Of a DNA stretch of 64,000 bases, positions 55,301-63,558 are shown piece after piece. Numbering within the stretch: position 1 is the stretch's first letter; the number at the start of each line of letters is the position of its first letter. The stretch comes from a virus. The position numbers were made by a program, and so were the translations under genes. Under the pieces are notes generated by a model, which did no database searches, was not told where the DNA came from, and worked only from the letters and a program-made list of their open reading frames with translations. Location: positions 157,124 to 221,123 of IMG/VR virus record IMGVR_UViG_3300006931_000029; one strand, written 5' to 3'.

Positions 55301-55342
55301 AAAAGTGAGGCCGCCAAGAGTAGGGGTGTCGTCTTGGCGGCC
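55301..55342 (-). terminator. Possible terminator between vWA and PurA-like genes
   Basis: An 11-bp perfect stem (55309-55319 with 55332-55342) followed by TCACTTTT on the minus strand. The T-run is short and interrupted, so it may attenuate rather than stop. Confidence 0.5.
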
Positions 55343-55360
55343 GGTCGCTCGGTCGGTGTG

Positions 55361-56356
55361 TCAGGTCAGGCGACCATCATCGCCAGCGGTTGGAACCGCC
55401 GCTGGGAGATTGCTTGCCGCCGCCTTGGCGGTAATGGCACGAGACGTCGAAACAACGGCCAGTGCCGAACTTGCTGCGCGAATAGCGCCAGAATCTGCGC
55501 CTGCACTGTGTAGGTCGTCTGCTCCGTCCTTGATACTGGCGATGGCTCCTTCGACGAGGCCGATCGTCATGACGATGGTTTCACAAACAGCGTCGGCGTC
55601 AGGAAGCATGATGACTCGTTCGCCGAGAAGTTTCTTCCAGCGCTTGGCGATCTCCGGCATCGAACCAGTGCTCGTGGTTGGGATGATGTGGAACCACTCG
55701 TAGCGAGTCAGAAGCTCCTTGGTGATTTGCTCGAGTGTAACACTCGCCTCGAGTTTGTCACCAATTAGCTGCTCCACCTGTTCGCGATCGACCTTCGGAT
55801 ATGGCATCTCGTCACCGATGGTGAAGAGGTACGCTTTTTCCTGCCGCTTGTCCCAGCAGTCGAGGTCGGTTCGACGAGCGAAATAGAAGGGGATGAGCTC
55901 GTAGGATTCCGTGTTCTGGCCACCGCCACCGCCCTCGAGGAAGAATTTCCCGAGGTTATCGTCCATCTCCAAGCCGGATTCGAACTGACCGATCTGCAGA
56001 GGGACGCTATCGGTTGTGGCATCGCCGACGGCGCCGAAGAGAATTTGCGGGTCTTGCACGTAACTCTTGGCCAGCAGAATGTGCATGAGTTGACCGAGTT
56101 TCTTTTGGAGGACGACAGGGATTCCTCCCATAGAGCCAGTGACATCGAAAACGACGGCAATGGCGCGCGAATTTGGGTGAGCGGCGCTGTCGCGAGATTC
56201 ACGGCGCTTGTCCTTGATGTTCATGTCGGCGTGAACCACTCGCGGCCCACCTGACGATTTGACTGAGTGGTCGTAGGCGAATGCCGACGCTCCCGTTGCG
56301 GCGCGGTGTGTGGTCCGCGCTGTGTAATCCTTGTCTGACCAGCTTGTTGATCCCAT
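55361..56356 (-). CDS. von Willebrand factor A domain protein
   Basis: 331 residues. AIAVVFDVTGSMGGIPVVLQ contains the metal-ion site DxTxS (Asp71, Thr73, Ser75), followed by HILLAKSYVQDPQILFGAVG and YLFTIGDEMPYPKV, typical of stand-alone vWA folds. The C-terminal 70 residues are Ala/Ser-rich. vWA proteins usually assemble complexes; the next gene encodes a kinase-like protein, a pairing seen in conflict systems. 16 bases from the pseudokinase gene. Confidence 0.85.
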   Translation of the reverse strand: MGSTSWSDKDYTARTTHRAATGASAFAYDHSVKSSGGPRVVHADMNIKDKRRESRDSAAHPNSRAIAVVFDVTGSMGGIPVVLQKKLGQLMHILLAKSYVQDPQILFGAVGDATTDSVPLQIGQFESGLEMDDNLGKFFLEGGGGGQNTESYELIPFYFARRTDLDCWDKRQEKAYLFTIGDEMPYPKVDREQVEQLIGDKLEASVTLEQITKELLTRYEWFHIIPTTSTGSMPEIAKRWKKLLGERVIMLPDADAVCETIVMTIGLVEGAIASIKDGADDLHSAGADSGAIRAASSALAVVSTSRAITAKAAASNLPAAVPTAGDDGRLT

Positions 56357-56372
56357 GGTGATTTCTCCTGCG

Positions 56373-57509
56373 TTATGCCCCTGCTAGTGCTGGGACGTTA
56401 AAGATGCGAAACTTTGGTTTGCCGAAATTCTTCTCGAGCATTTTCTTCCAGTTGGTGGCCAACTCGAGAGCGTCGTTAGGACGACGATGAGGTGCCGGGA
56501 TTAGGCAAGAACGAAGAAAGCGTTGCATTTCAATCGGTACGCCAGCTGGAAAGACGGGATTGTGCGGTACGTTAGTTGCAGCACCGAGTAGGATCGACAA
56601 CGTGAACGCAGCCATGTAGATGTCCACGGCAGGAGTTGCTCCCATGCTTTTCAAAACTTCCGGTGGATAGAGAGCGATCCATTTTTTCGATATGGCCTTG
56701 ATTGGTTCACCAATCGGAACCGAATAGCACCAGTCCACCAGCACCAGCCCGTGGTTCTCAGCGCAAATCAAAGCGTGATCAGGCGTAAACGCTCCGTGGA
56801 CAATACCAGAAGCGTGGACAAGTCCAAGCGTCGTCCATGTCCGACTGCCCATCCATGCCACGTCTCGTGGATCGAGTGGAGCCATCTTGTACGCGTCGAG
56901 AATGTGGTTCATGCTCGTCAACCCTTCTGCTGGAATGAAGACGTTAGCCACTCGTTTTTTGTTGGCGACGTCTGCGACCGTAATGGATTCCAATAGTCGC
57001 GGAATTCTGAACTCCATGTCCTTGTCTTTCGCCAACTTTTCAATGGACGTCCGCTCCGCAGTCATCAGGTCATTATTCTTCGGATTGCGTACGACTTTGA
57101 CGTATGCCTCGTGGGTATCTCCGTCTTCAGAGTATTGAGCCTTGAGCACATCAGCAAGGTCACCTGTCAGCGACAATGGTTCCCCAACAACGTAGATTCG
57201 TTTCTTCGAATGGATGGTAACAGCCTCCGGAGCTGTGGCGACCACTGCCACCTTTCTGTCACCGTAAGTCTTAGCTTCGATCTTGGCCTCGGCCTGACCC
57301 CACCACTTGGCGAGAAGTTGAAACGCACCGTCGGCGACCTTCTTGTCTTTCGGGTCCGTGTAGCGATCGGCGTGGCAAACCTTAGCGAATTGGTGATAGA
57401 GTTTCTTGCCGGCCTTCATCGGGTCGGCAGAGCTCAGCTTCCCAAAGACGTCTTCAGGGCATTTCGCCTTGTTGAGTTGCTTGCGAACGTTATCGAGTTC
57501 AGGATTCAT
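56373..57509 (-). CDS. J-domain-like/pseudokinase fusion protein
   Basis: 378 residues. Residues 30-70 resemble the end of a J-domain (AGKKLYHQFAKVCHADRYTD; His-Ala-Asp 46-48 instead of HPD). Residues 100-370 follow a protein kinase fold: Lys138 in AYVKVVRN, Glu152, IVHGAFTPDHALICAENHGL, and DW at 259-260. The catalytic HRD Asp is replaced (HGAF), so phosphotransfer is doubtful. DIYMAAFTLS is the lobe-stabilising helix. Probably a scaffold coupled to the vWA protein and to chaperone activity. It overlaps the Toprim gene by 11 bases. Confidence 0.75.
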   Translation of the reverse strand: MNPELDNVRKQLNKAKCPEDVFGKLSSADPMKAGKKLYHQFAKVCHADRYTDPKDKKVADGAFQLLAKWWGQAEAKIEAKTYGDRKVAVVATAPEAVTIHSKKRIYVVGEPLSLTGDLADVLKAQYSEDGDTHEAYVKVVRNPKNNDLMTAERTSIEKLAKDKDMEFRIPRLLESITVADVANKKRVANVFIPAEGLTSMNHILDAYKMAPLDPRDVAWMGSRTWTTLGLVHASGIVHGAFTPDHALICAENHGLVLVDWCYSVPIGEPIKAISKKWIALYPPEVLKSMGATPAVDIYMAAFTLSILLGAATNVPHNPVFPAGVPIEMQRFLRSCLIPAPHRRPNDALELATNWKKMLEKNFGKPKFRIFNVPALAGA

Positions 57510-58398
57510 CGTCTTTTGCTTCTGGGAGCTCTTCGACTATGGTTTGCAGAAGGTCTTGGTCTTGCTGTTGGCGTTGCTCCATCTCGCGCCACGCGGACAT
57601 GTCTAGAAACTGCTTCACTCCGTTTTCAACCAGAGCTATAAGTGTCTTCGGCTCGAGAGCGTCTAGTTCCCAACTGCTATCGCCGAATTGTTCTCGGTAT
57701 GCCGCGGCTCGGCTGTCATCCATCTTCACCGGGTTTTCTGGGAGTTGATGGCGCTGGACTTGGTCGTAATTCAACGCGAGTCGAACGACGTCAACTGGGC
57801 CGTCGCTGTAGCGCTCGAGTCTATCTCTTACGTCACGAGACATGTCCAAACCGGACGGGTCGTGGTCACCCAAGTAGAGCACATGAACGTCTTTTCCTTC
57901 GACATCGCGCTGCGACTGAATGAACTTTCCTCGCGAGTACATCGATGACACGGACGAGTAACCTTTGTTGGCCGTAAAAGCAACTCCCCATTTTTCGCAG
58001 ACCGGCGCCAGCACGCCTTCCAGGGCTTGCTTCTCAACCATGACCTCGACGTAATGCTGTTGCTGTTTCCACCGAGCTAAACGAAAATGTTCAGTCAAGT
58101 GCTGCAGATACGACTTGAGACTCTTATATTCCGGAATCGAGTGAGTCACGCGTCCGCGGTCTTCGATGGCGTCCCAATCTAGCATGCCGCCTTCTCTTGA
58201 TTCAGAGATAACGGTAGCGAACGCTTCGTAGTTTTGCGGCGTATTTTTCATCCAGTTCTTCGCCACAAACTGGTAGTAAAGCTGGCGAACCGTAAGCTTG
58301 AAACCCTGTGAGAGATAGTCTTGGCACAAGCCGTCGGCTTTCGCGATAATGTCGATCGCTCGTTCACCAAACTTCTTCTCTCTGAAGCATTCTTTCAT
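57499..58398 (-). CDS. Toprim-like protein (TopoVI-A/Spo11-like core)
   Basis: 299 residues. FKLTVRQLYYQFVAKNWM is a motif of a phage Toprim family. VEVMVEKQALEGVLAPVCEK carries Glu122, and VLYLGDHDPSGLDMSRDVRD carries Asp178 and Asp180, the acidic set of Toprim folds. The WHD/Tyr nucleophile of TopoVI-A is not evident, so strand cleavage is unproven. First gene of the cluster with the pseudokinase, vWA and PurA-like genes. Confidence 0.8.
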   Translation of the reverse strand: MKECFREKKFGERAIDIIAKADGLCQDYLSQGFKLTVRQLYYQFVAKNWMKNTPQNYEAFATVISESREGGMLDWDAIEDRGRVTHSIPEYKSLKSYLQHLTEHFRLARWKQQQHYVEVMVEKQALEGVLAPVCEKWGVAFTANKGYSSVSSMYSRGKFIQSQRDVEGKDVHVLYLGDHDPSGLDMSRDVRDRLERYSDGPVDVVRLALNYDQVQRHQLPENPVKMDDSRAAAYREQFGDSSWELDALEPKTLIALVENGVKQFLDMSAWREMEQRQQQDQDLLQTIVEELPEAKDDES

Positions 58399-58408
58399 GG
58401 ACGGGTTT

Positions 58409-58436
58409 AGGCTAGCGTTGTCCTTGAGTTTGTAAA
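58409..58436 (-). promoter_or_regulatory. Leaderless-type promoter of the Toprim/pseudokinase/vWA cluster
   Basis: TTTACA at 58431-58436 and TAGCCT at 58409-58414 with a 16-base spacer; ten bases to ATG 58398. Confidence 0.5.
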
Positions 58437-58446
58437 CAAAAATAAA

Positions 58447-58962
58447 TCACTTGCCGTACCACGCCGTGATCGGTCGTATTGCGAACGGAGCAGAGTGGCC
58501 ATGCATCGGAATGTGACCCCAATCGCCGGTGTAGATTCGCCAACCTCTGTTGTTGCTCCCATCGTGGTCGCACCAGCCGTCCCAACCGTAATCGTGGCGT
58601 AGGCACGCGTAGGCGTCGTACGTTGCGGTGAGGCCATCCCTGGTTTCAGGAAGTGGCGGTGGAGTGACCTTGTCAGCGGCTTCCGAATTGAGGTAGTTGT
58701 AGACGAAAGCAGCAAGTTTTTGAGGATCGTAACCCTCGCCAAACGGAAATCGTTGCGTCAACTTATCGTTGTGATCGATCGGATACTGATACAAGACAAG
58801 GCCGAGGTGAGGATCGATTCGATAGCCCGTGAAGCCTCCGTACCCTTCGCTCTTCTTCGCGTGAACCTGCGGCCACCGAAATTCTCTGCGGAAGATGAAT
58901 TCGAGGATGCCGACCAGTTGAGCTTGGTTATCGCCTGTGACGTTGAATCTGTGGTTGTCCAT
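58447..58962 (-). CDS. Hypothetical protein, 171 aa
   Basis: Aromatic and Gly-rich (EGYGGFTGYRIDPHLGLVLY, YACLRHDYGWDGWCDHDGSN). TAATG coupling to the DUF2786 gene. No family recognised. Confidence 0.65.
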   Translation of the reverse strand: MDNHRFNVTGDNQAQLVGILEFIFRREFRWPQVHAKKSEGYGGFTGYRIDPHLGLVLYQYPIDHNDKLTQRFPFGEGYDPQKLAAFVYNYLNSEAADKVTPPPLPETRDGLTATYDAYACLRHDYGWDGWCDHDGSNNRGWRIYTGDWGHIPMHGHSAPFAIRPITAWYGK

Positions 58963-59798
58963 TACTTCAGGGCAGTGTTGATTTTGATCTTCTTGCCGGC
59001 GCGACGGCCCTCGGCAACAGAGCCGAAATCGTCTAGATTTCCTTCACTGACTTTGAAGTATTTCAACCGAGGATGGTAACCCTTGACGGCTTGATCGACC
59101 TTCTCTTTTTCGCCGATCAAAATCATGGCGACGGATTTGCCTGCATCAGCGTGCGACAGTTCGGCTTGCGCTTCGGCTTCGACTTTTCCCTTCTCGATGT
59201 CAAGCTTCTCATTGAGACCTTGGTAGACACCGTAGAAGAAGCTGTTACGGCTTGACATCGGTGCGTCGACGGCCTTCCGGTGTTTGTGCCAAAGGTCAAT
59301 GAATTCGCGATGGAGAAAGCCGTAGACGTAGATGGCAATGTGAACGTTGGTCTGTCGACCGATGAAGCTTAACGATTTCACGGTACCCGTCTTCTTGATT
59401 CCTTTGTCGACGTAGTCAGTCCAATCTGAACACTCGATGATCTTCACGCCGAAATACGACTTGAGAATCCACGTGATGAACTTATGACAGGATGGAAGTC
59501 TAGCTGCGCAAACTCCGCCTCCCTCGCGAGAAGGCCTGAACGGTTGCTGGACGATCGGCTCACCGGCTGACGTGTCCTCCGTCATGTCAATTGAGGCAAG
59601 GTCAATCCCGTGCTTCAGTGCAAGTCGTTGTGCGGCCATGAGCGCACCTTCGGCTTCGGCTTGTGTCGATCCTTTCGATGTCTCAGCTCGAGAAAGGAGC
59701 TTTTTGATCTTCTCGAGAATCTCGGTGTTCGCGACCGACATCGCCGGATGGTTCTCCGGTTTCAACCCTTCTGGTGCCTTCTCTGGTGCGTCGCTCAT
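58962..59798 (-). CDS. DUF2786 family protein
   Basis: 278 residues from ATG 59798. ILEKIKKLLSRAETSKGSTQ, AEAEGALMAAQRLALKHGID is DUF2786 ('i..kI.kLL..a....g.t..EA..A...a..l...h'). The larger C-terminal half has a helical, basic core. DUF2786 proteins occur in phages and mobile elements; function unknown. Confidence 0.85.
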   Translation of the reverse strand: MSDAPEKAPEGLKPENHPAMSVANTEILEKIKKLLSRAETSKGSTQAEAEGALMAAQRLALKHGIDLASIDMTEDTSAGEPIVQQPFRPSREGGGVCAARLPSCHKFITWILKSYFGVKIIECSDWTDYVDKGIKKTGTVKSLSFIGRQTNVHIAIYVYGFLHREFIDLWHKHRKAVDAPMSSRNSFFYGVYQGLNEKLDIEKGKVEAEAQAELSHADAGKSVAMILIGEKEKVDQAVKGYHPRLKYFKVSEGNLDDFGSVAEGRRAGKKIKINTALK

Positions 59799-59814
59799 TG
59801 TAGTCAAGAACTAG

Positions 59815-60165
59815 TCAGACCCCAGGATTCGTTATCTTGGGCGGCGTGATTTCGTTCAATTTGTTGAGAATTTTCCTGATAGCCAGTTGAATGCCCATTC
59901 CACGCTGGGCTTTGTCGAGTTCGAGAAACTGAGATTGCTCAGCTATCTTGGCCAGCGTGTCTAACTCTCGCCACGTGAGCTGGTTTTCGTTGTCCGGAAA
60001 AACACTGGACGCATTCACTATTCCGTAGAGAAATCCTCCAACTTGAGACGCGCGTTGACACACGCCGTCATAGTGTTTCTGCGAGCACTCAACTAGCAAC
60101 TCAATCTCGTCAGGAGAAAAGGTAACCCACGCTTTTGGTTGAAAAGTGACAGACAAGAGATTCAT
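59815..60165 (-). CDS. Hypothetical protein, 116 aa
   Basis: MNLLSVTFQPKAWVTFSPDE, then helices (RELDTLAKIAEQSQFLELDK). No family recognised. Follows the DUF932 gene with a 77-base gap. Confidence 0.65.
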   Translation of the reverse strand: MNLLSVTFQPKAWVTFSPDEIELLVECSQKHYDGVCQRASQVGGFLYGIVNASSVFPDNENQLTWRELDTLAKIAEQSQFLELDKAQRGMGIQLAIRKILNKLNEITPPKITNPGV

Positions 60166-60199
60166 TTCGGTGCAGGCCTCCTAGTCGGAGGGCTGTAGC

Positions 60200-60232
60200 G
60201 AAACCCGGCGAGGCCACACGCCCCGCCGGATT
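60200..60232 (-). terminator. Weak terminator or hairpin after the DUF932 gene
   Basis: CCGGCG at 60205-60210 pairs with CGCCGG at 60224-60229, with extra inner pairs. On the minus strand it is followed by only three T. Could be partial or regulatory. Confidence 0.3.
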
Positions 60233-60242
60233 CCATGGCTGT

Positions 60243-61166
60243 TTAGTTGAGAAGCAGGTCGACGGCGGCCGTCTGCAGGCCAATACCGTAACCGATCATG
60301 TTGGTCTCGAAGCGGGATTCGGCAGCACGCTTAGCGCGAACCGGTTTCTCGTGCGAGAGGAACTGCGTGACCGCGTTTAACGCGTCGGCGCGGGTCTTAC
60401 CCTCGTTGCCGATACCGTTGCGGAAGAGCTCGAACACCTTTGTGCGGGTGTTGGTGACACGTTTGCCTTCGCCGGGCATCCAAACCTCGACGAATTTCTT
60501 CGCGTCGCCTTCGGACATCTTGACGGACTGGAGTTGGTTGTAGACCTTCTGGAACTCCTGCGCATGCTTGTCGGCGAGACCGACGATGCGGTGAGCTTGT
60601 TCAATTTTGTCCTTGAAGTTTTTCGTGTGACGGATAACGACCATCGATTTGGCCTCACCGAGGGCGGCCGACAGCGTGTTCATGCAAACCACGCGAGTGG
60701 AGACGAAGCGAACTGAAACCGGTTTGGTGCCGTCGTGACTGAGATAAACGAGGAAGTACTGCTTGAGTCCGTCGTTTTTGCCAGAGAGAAAGTACTCCTT
60801 CTTGAGGCTGGCGAGGAACCAAACGATCTTGCCGTTGCGGAGTGAACCGGCCGTCTCGTAGACTGCGTCGTCACCGATAACCGGATCGAGGATGTTGAGA
60901 CCGTCGACGTTCTGGATCGGCGTGTAGCGGGTGCCCACGATTCCGAGGGGCTCGCCAGTGTCAGCGCGAACGATTCCGAAGTGGTCGGGGAAGGATTTGC
61001 CGTCAGCAACGCGGATGCGTTTCTTTGAAACTTCCCAGTTCAGTTTGGCCTGAGCGAGAGCGGCTTCCGCCGTAAGAGCACCTTGGACAACGGTGCCGAG
61101 TTTGTGCCACGGGACGATACCGTTAGCAGAGACCATGTGGTCATTTTCCTGGAGTTCGTGAGCCAT
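60243..61166 (-). CDS. DUF932 (phage/plasmid-like) protein
   Basis: 307 residues. IVPWHKLGTVVQGALTAEAA, IVGTRYTPIQNVDGLNILDP, VRFVSTRVVCMNTLSAALGE match the DUF932 family shared by phages and plasmids. Members are abundant in early regions; function unknown. The start is preceded by a leader of about 50 bases, unlike the leaderless genes. Confidence 0.9.
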   Translation of the reverse strand: MAHELQENDHMVSANGIVPWHKLGTVVQGALTAEAALAQAKLNWEVSKKRIRVADGKSFPDHFGIVRADTGEPLGIVGTRYTPIQNVDGLNILDPVIGDDAVYETAGSLRNGKIVWFLASLKKEYFLSGKNDGLKQYFLVYLSHDGTKPVSVRFVSTRVVCMNTLSAALGEAKSMVVIRHTKNFKDKIEQAHRIVGLADKHAQEFQKVYNQLQSVKMSEGDAKKFVEVWMPGEGKRVTNTRTKVFELFRNGIGNEGKTRADALNAVTQFLSHEKPVRAKRAAESRFETNMIGYGIGLQTAAVDLLLN

Positions 61167-61219
61167 ATTGATTCGAGTTTTTAACGTTTAACAGACTTGA
61201 TTTGCTTTCAACGAAAGTA

Positions 61220-61247
61220 AGCCTAAACTTTCTTTCAGCAATGTAAA
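61220..61247 (-). promoter_or_regulatory. Promoter of the DUF932 gene with a longer leader
   Basis: TTTACA at 61242-61247 and TAGGCT at 61220-61225 with a 16-base spacer; the ATG is 53 bases downstream, so this copy is not leaderless. Confidence 0.6.
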
Positions 61248-61261
61248 CAAAAAAGTGCGAA

Positions 61262-61441
61262 CTATTTTTCGGTATGTTCTTGGCTAGATTGGATTTCCCT
61301 GATTTCCGTGTCGTGGGTAAAATCAGCTCTAGCACAGGCCAGAAGCAACTTTACGATCATGAGAAGCACCAGACAGATGGCGAATAGGCCGAGAAAGTTG
61401 ATGAACCTCTGTTCGCTAGGCGAGTATTCTCCGGGGCTCAT
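61262..61441 (-). CDS. Single-pass membrane protein, 59 aa
   Basis: MSPGEYSPSEQRFINFLGLF, then AICLVLLMIVKLLLACARAD and a charged tail. ATGA-coupled to the preceding gene. Confidence 0.65.
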   Translation of the reverse strand: MSPGEYSPSEQRFINFLGLFAICLVLLMIVKLLLACARADFTHDTEIREIQSSQEHTEK

Positions 61442-61959
61442 GTTTCGTATGGAGCAATGCCGCCAGTGGTGTAGTAGCCGTTGACGTTGAGCATCATTCC
61501 TGATTTTGACTTTCTCGGTGTCGGCGTACGACCAACGCTGAAGAGGAACTCGGCCACGAGTTGGCGACTGGACATTTCCTCGATGTCTGGATCACGGCGA
61601 CCCATCAACACGGAAGCCACAGTGCAGAAAGCAGTGGCTTCATCATTGAAAGCAATTCCATCGCCTGAGCGATTAAAATTCTTCGCGTCAAATTTGAAAC
61701 CGGAGGCTTCGAGGCGGTAGAGCGAATTGAGAAACCCGGTTGCCGACATGTCTTTGAGCTCGTTGAGCATCTTGACAAATTCCTCAGCGGCGTCGTTGCC
61801 CAATTCGGCGACAATTCCATCGTACACCATCTTGATGTGCTTCGGGCCAAGATCGCCACGGTTAACGCCGCGACCCGAGTAATACTCTGGACGAGCGGAC
61901 AAGCGACCATCCGTGTGTTTGTGGATGATCGCGCGAACGGACATTTTTTCAGTTGACAT
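61438..61959 (-). CDS. Conserved phage protein, 173 aa
   Basis: SARPEYYSGRGVNRGDLGPK, then YDGIVAELGNDAAEEFVKML and SATGFLNSLYRLEASGF match a phage family ('PeYYSGRG...sDL...L...Y..I..E.G...A..FV.M'). Function unknown. Confidence 0.8.
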   Translation of the reverse strand: MSTEKMSVRAIIHKHTDGRLSARPEYYSGRGVNRGDLGPKHIKMVYDGIVAELGNDAAEEFVKMLNELKDMSATGFLNSLYRLEASGFKFDAKNFNRSGDGIAFNDEATAFCTVASVLMGRRDPDIEEMSSRQLVAEFLFSVGRTPTPRKSKSGMMLNVNGYYTTGGIAPYET

Positions 61960-61961
61960 GG

Positions 61962-62417
61962 TTAAACTCTAGTTGCGCATTCGGGTCCGAGACCCAGTTC
62001 GATACTCTCTGGAACAGTGAGCTTACGCCCACAACGGCCGCAGCGACCCTCGTGCCACAATTCGCAGTTCGGAAGCTCCTGACCTGCGAGAACTCGCTCG
62101 ACTACCCACCTAGCTGCCTTAGCGGATGGCGCGTCCGGCGTAATCTTCGATCGGACGCCGTGCGAGTAAGTCCCATTGGCGAAAATCGTGCCGACAAACT
62201 GGTATGAATGCTCGTTGTCCGAACCGTTAAGGACTGAGACGAAGTGCGGCGATTGAGCGGTCGGTTTGCGAACCTTCAGCGTGAATCGCGTCTGGGTTTT
62301 ACCTGACCGGACCGTGAAAGTAGCGTTACCAGCGAGCAGAAACTGCTTTAAGTTTGCCGGAGCAACTTGAGCAGGAGCAGCGGGGTCCAGTCCAGGTAGG
62401 GAAGGAGTGTCAACCAT
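61962..62417 (-). CDS. DUF6011-like zinc protein, 151 aa
   Basis: The C-terminus GRCGRCGRKLTVPESIELGL, then GPECATRV is the DUF6011 Cys4 signature. The middle (FTLKVRKPTAQSPHFVSVLN) is the usual RNA/DNA-modification-like beta region of that family. ATG 62417 lies seven bases after a -10-like box. Confidence 0.8.
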   Translation of the reverse strand: MVDTPSLPGLDPAAPAQVAPANLKQFLLAGNATFTVRSGKTQTRFTLKVRKPTAQSPHFVSVLNGSDNEHSYQFVGTIFANGTYSHGVRSKITPDAPSAKAARWVVERVLAGQELPNCELWHEGRCGRCGRKLTVPESIELGLGPECATRV

Positions 62418-62424
62418 AAAAACC

Positions 62425-62453
62425 ATTCAACCCACTTTGTTCTGAAATGTAAA
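62425..62453 (-). promoter_or_regulatory. Leaderless-type promoter
   Basis: TTTACA at 62448-62453 and TTGAAT at 62425-62430 with a 17-base spacer including AAAGTGGG; seven bases to ATG 62417. Confidence 0.65.
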
Positions 62454-62515
62454 CAAAAAAGTGTAGGTAATTTTAGGTGTCTTTCGGCTCAGCTGGAAGT
62501 AGGTTCTTCTAGACT

Positions 62516-63235
62516 ATGGCTGACTACCCGGAGCTTCTGGCACCCATTCCAGTTTCATTCCTTACCGACTTCGTCCGAGACTTTCAAAAGAACCGGCTAG
62601 ATGGGCCGCTGTCTCAAGCAGCCAACGATTTAGTTCGAGACGTTCTATTTCGAGCTTCACTCGAAGACGCCGTTGAAACTAGGATCGAGCTCAATAACCG
62701 GATTCAACAGGAGGAAAGAGCGCCAACTGACGAAGAATTGCGGCAAGAAGAGGCAGACAAGCATGCCGATCCAATTCTCGATGTCCTCGATAACGTGGTC
62801 GAGGGAATCCTCAAAGGCGAGAGTCTCGAAAAGCATCACGACCAAATTCGCAAGTACATCCTGAACCAGCAGGATCGGTCTGAGTTAATCGCCAATCTTC
62901 TTCTCACAAAGGACTACCGCCGACTCGTCTCCTTCGTGAAGGTTCGAGATGTCCTCGAACAACGGCTACTAGAGGCAGCGACAAGAGCGGATTTGAACAT
63001 CTCCGAGATGATGGCGATGATGACGATCGTCAATGCAGGTGCCGACAAGCTGTCGAACAAGGTGGAAGCCGGAGCGTCCAACATCTCTGACGTAATTGCT
63101 CTCATGACGAAGGTTGACTACACGCTGCAGGAAAACGATTCGAAGATGAAAGAGAAATTGAAGAAGACGTCGCCTTCTGGACGAGAAATTGTTCGTCGCG
63201 TCATCCACAAGCTCAAGAAGGTTTCAGAGGAATAG
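62516..63235 (+). CDS. Plus-strand helical protein, 239 aa
   Basis: MADYPELLAPIPVSFLTDFV, then long acidic helices (NRIQQEERAPTDEELRQEEA) and two similar helical segments (LNISEMMAMMTIVNAGADKL, ASNISDVIALMTKVDYTLQE) that look like an internal repeat. First gene after the strand switch. A TTCTAGACT sequence abuts the ATG. No family recognised. Confidence 0.75.
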   Translation: MADYPELLAPIPVSFLTDFVRDFQKNRLDGPLSQAANDLVRDVLFRASLEDAVETRIELNNRIQQEERAPTDEELRQEEADKHADPILDVLDNVVEGILKGESLEKHHDQIRKYILNQQDRSELIANLLLTKDYRRLVSFVKVRDVLEQRLLEAATRADLNISEMMAMMTIVNAGADKLSNKVEAGASNISDVIALMTKVDYTLQENDSKMKEKLKKTSPSGREIVRRVIHKLKKVSEE

Positions 63236-63497
63236 TCTTCCTCAGCGCCGTGAGTGCCGACGTAGGAGACATGAACAGGGTGCCGCCACGCTTACCTGGA
63301 CGTCTCCATCTCCACTGGTAAATGGAATCGGCAGGATGCACCGGTTCGGGTGTCCATCCGGCTTTCTTTAGTTCAGCCGCCGTCTCTAGGTCGCCATCGT
63401 AGATGATTTTCGAGGCAGATGCTTGAAGCTGTTCGAAATAAGACTCCCGCTGGAGCGGCGTCATCTTCGCAATTTCCTTCCACGGTTTGTCCGGCAT
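63213..63497 (-). CDS. Hypothetical protein, 94 aa
   Basis: MPDKPWKEIAKMTPLQRESY, then TPEPVHPADSIYQWRWRRPG. Overlaps the plus-strand gene tail to tail by 23 bases. ATG 63497 is five bases from the promoter -10 box. Confidence 0.65.
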   Translation of the reverse strand: MPDKPWKEIAKMTPLQRESYFEQLQASASKIIYDGDLETAAELKKAGWTPEPVHPADSIYQWRWRRPGKRGGTLFMSPTSALTALRKTIPLKPS

Positions 63498-63502
63498 TCT
63501 CC

Positions 63503-63530
63503 AGCTTACCCCGCCTTGGAAAAACGTAAA
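63503..63530 (-). promoter_or_regulatory. Leaderless-type promoter
   Basis: TTTACG at 63525-63530 and TAAGCT at 63503-63508 with a 16-base spacer; five bases to ATG 63497. Confidence 0.5.
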
Positions 63531-63558
63531 CAAAAAATTTCCTCGGTAGATAGGCAAC

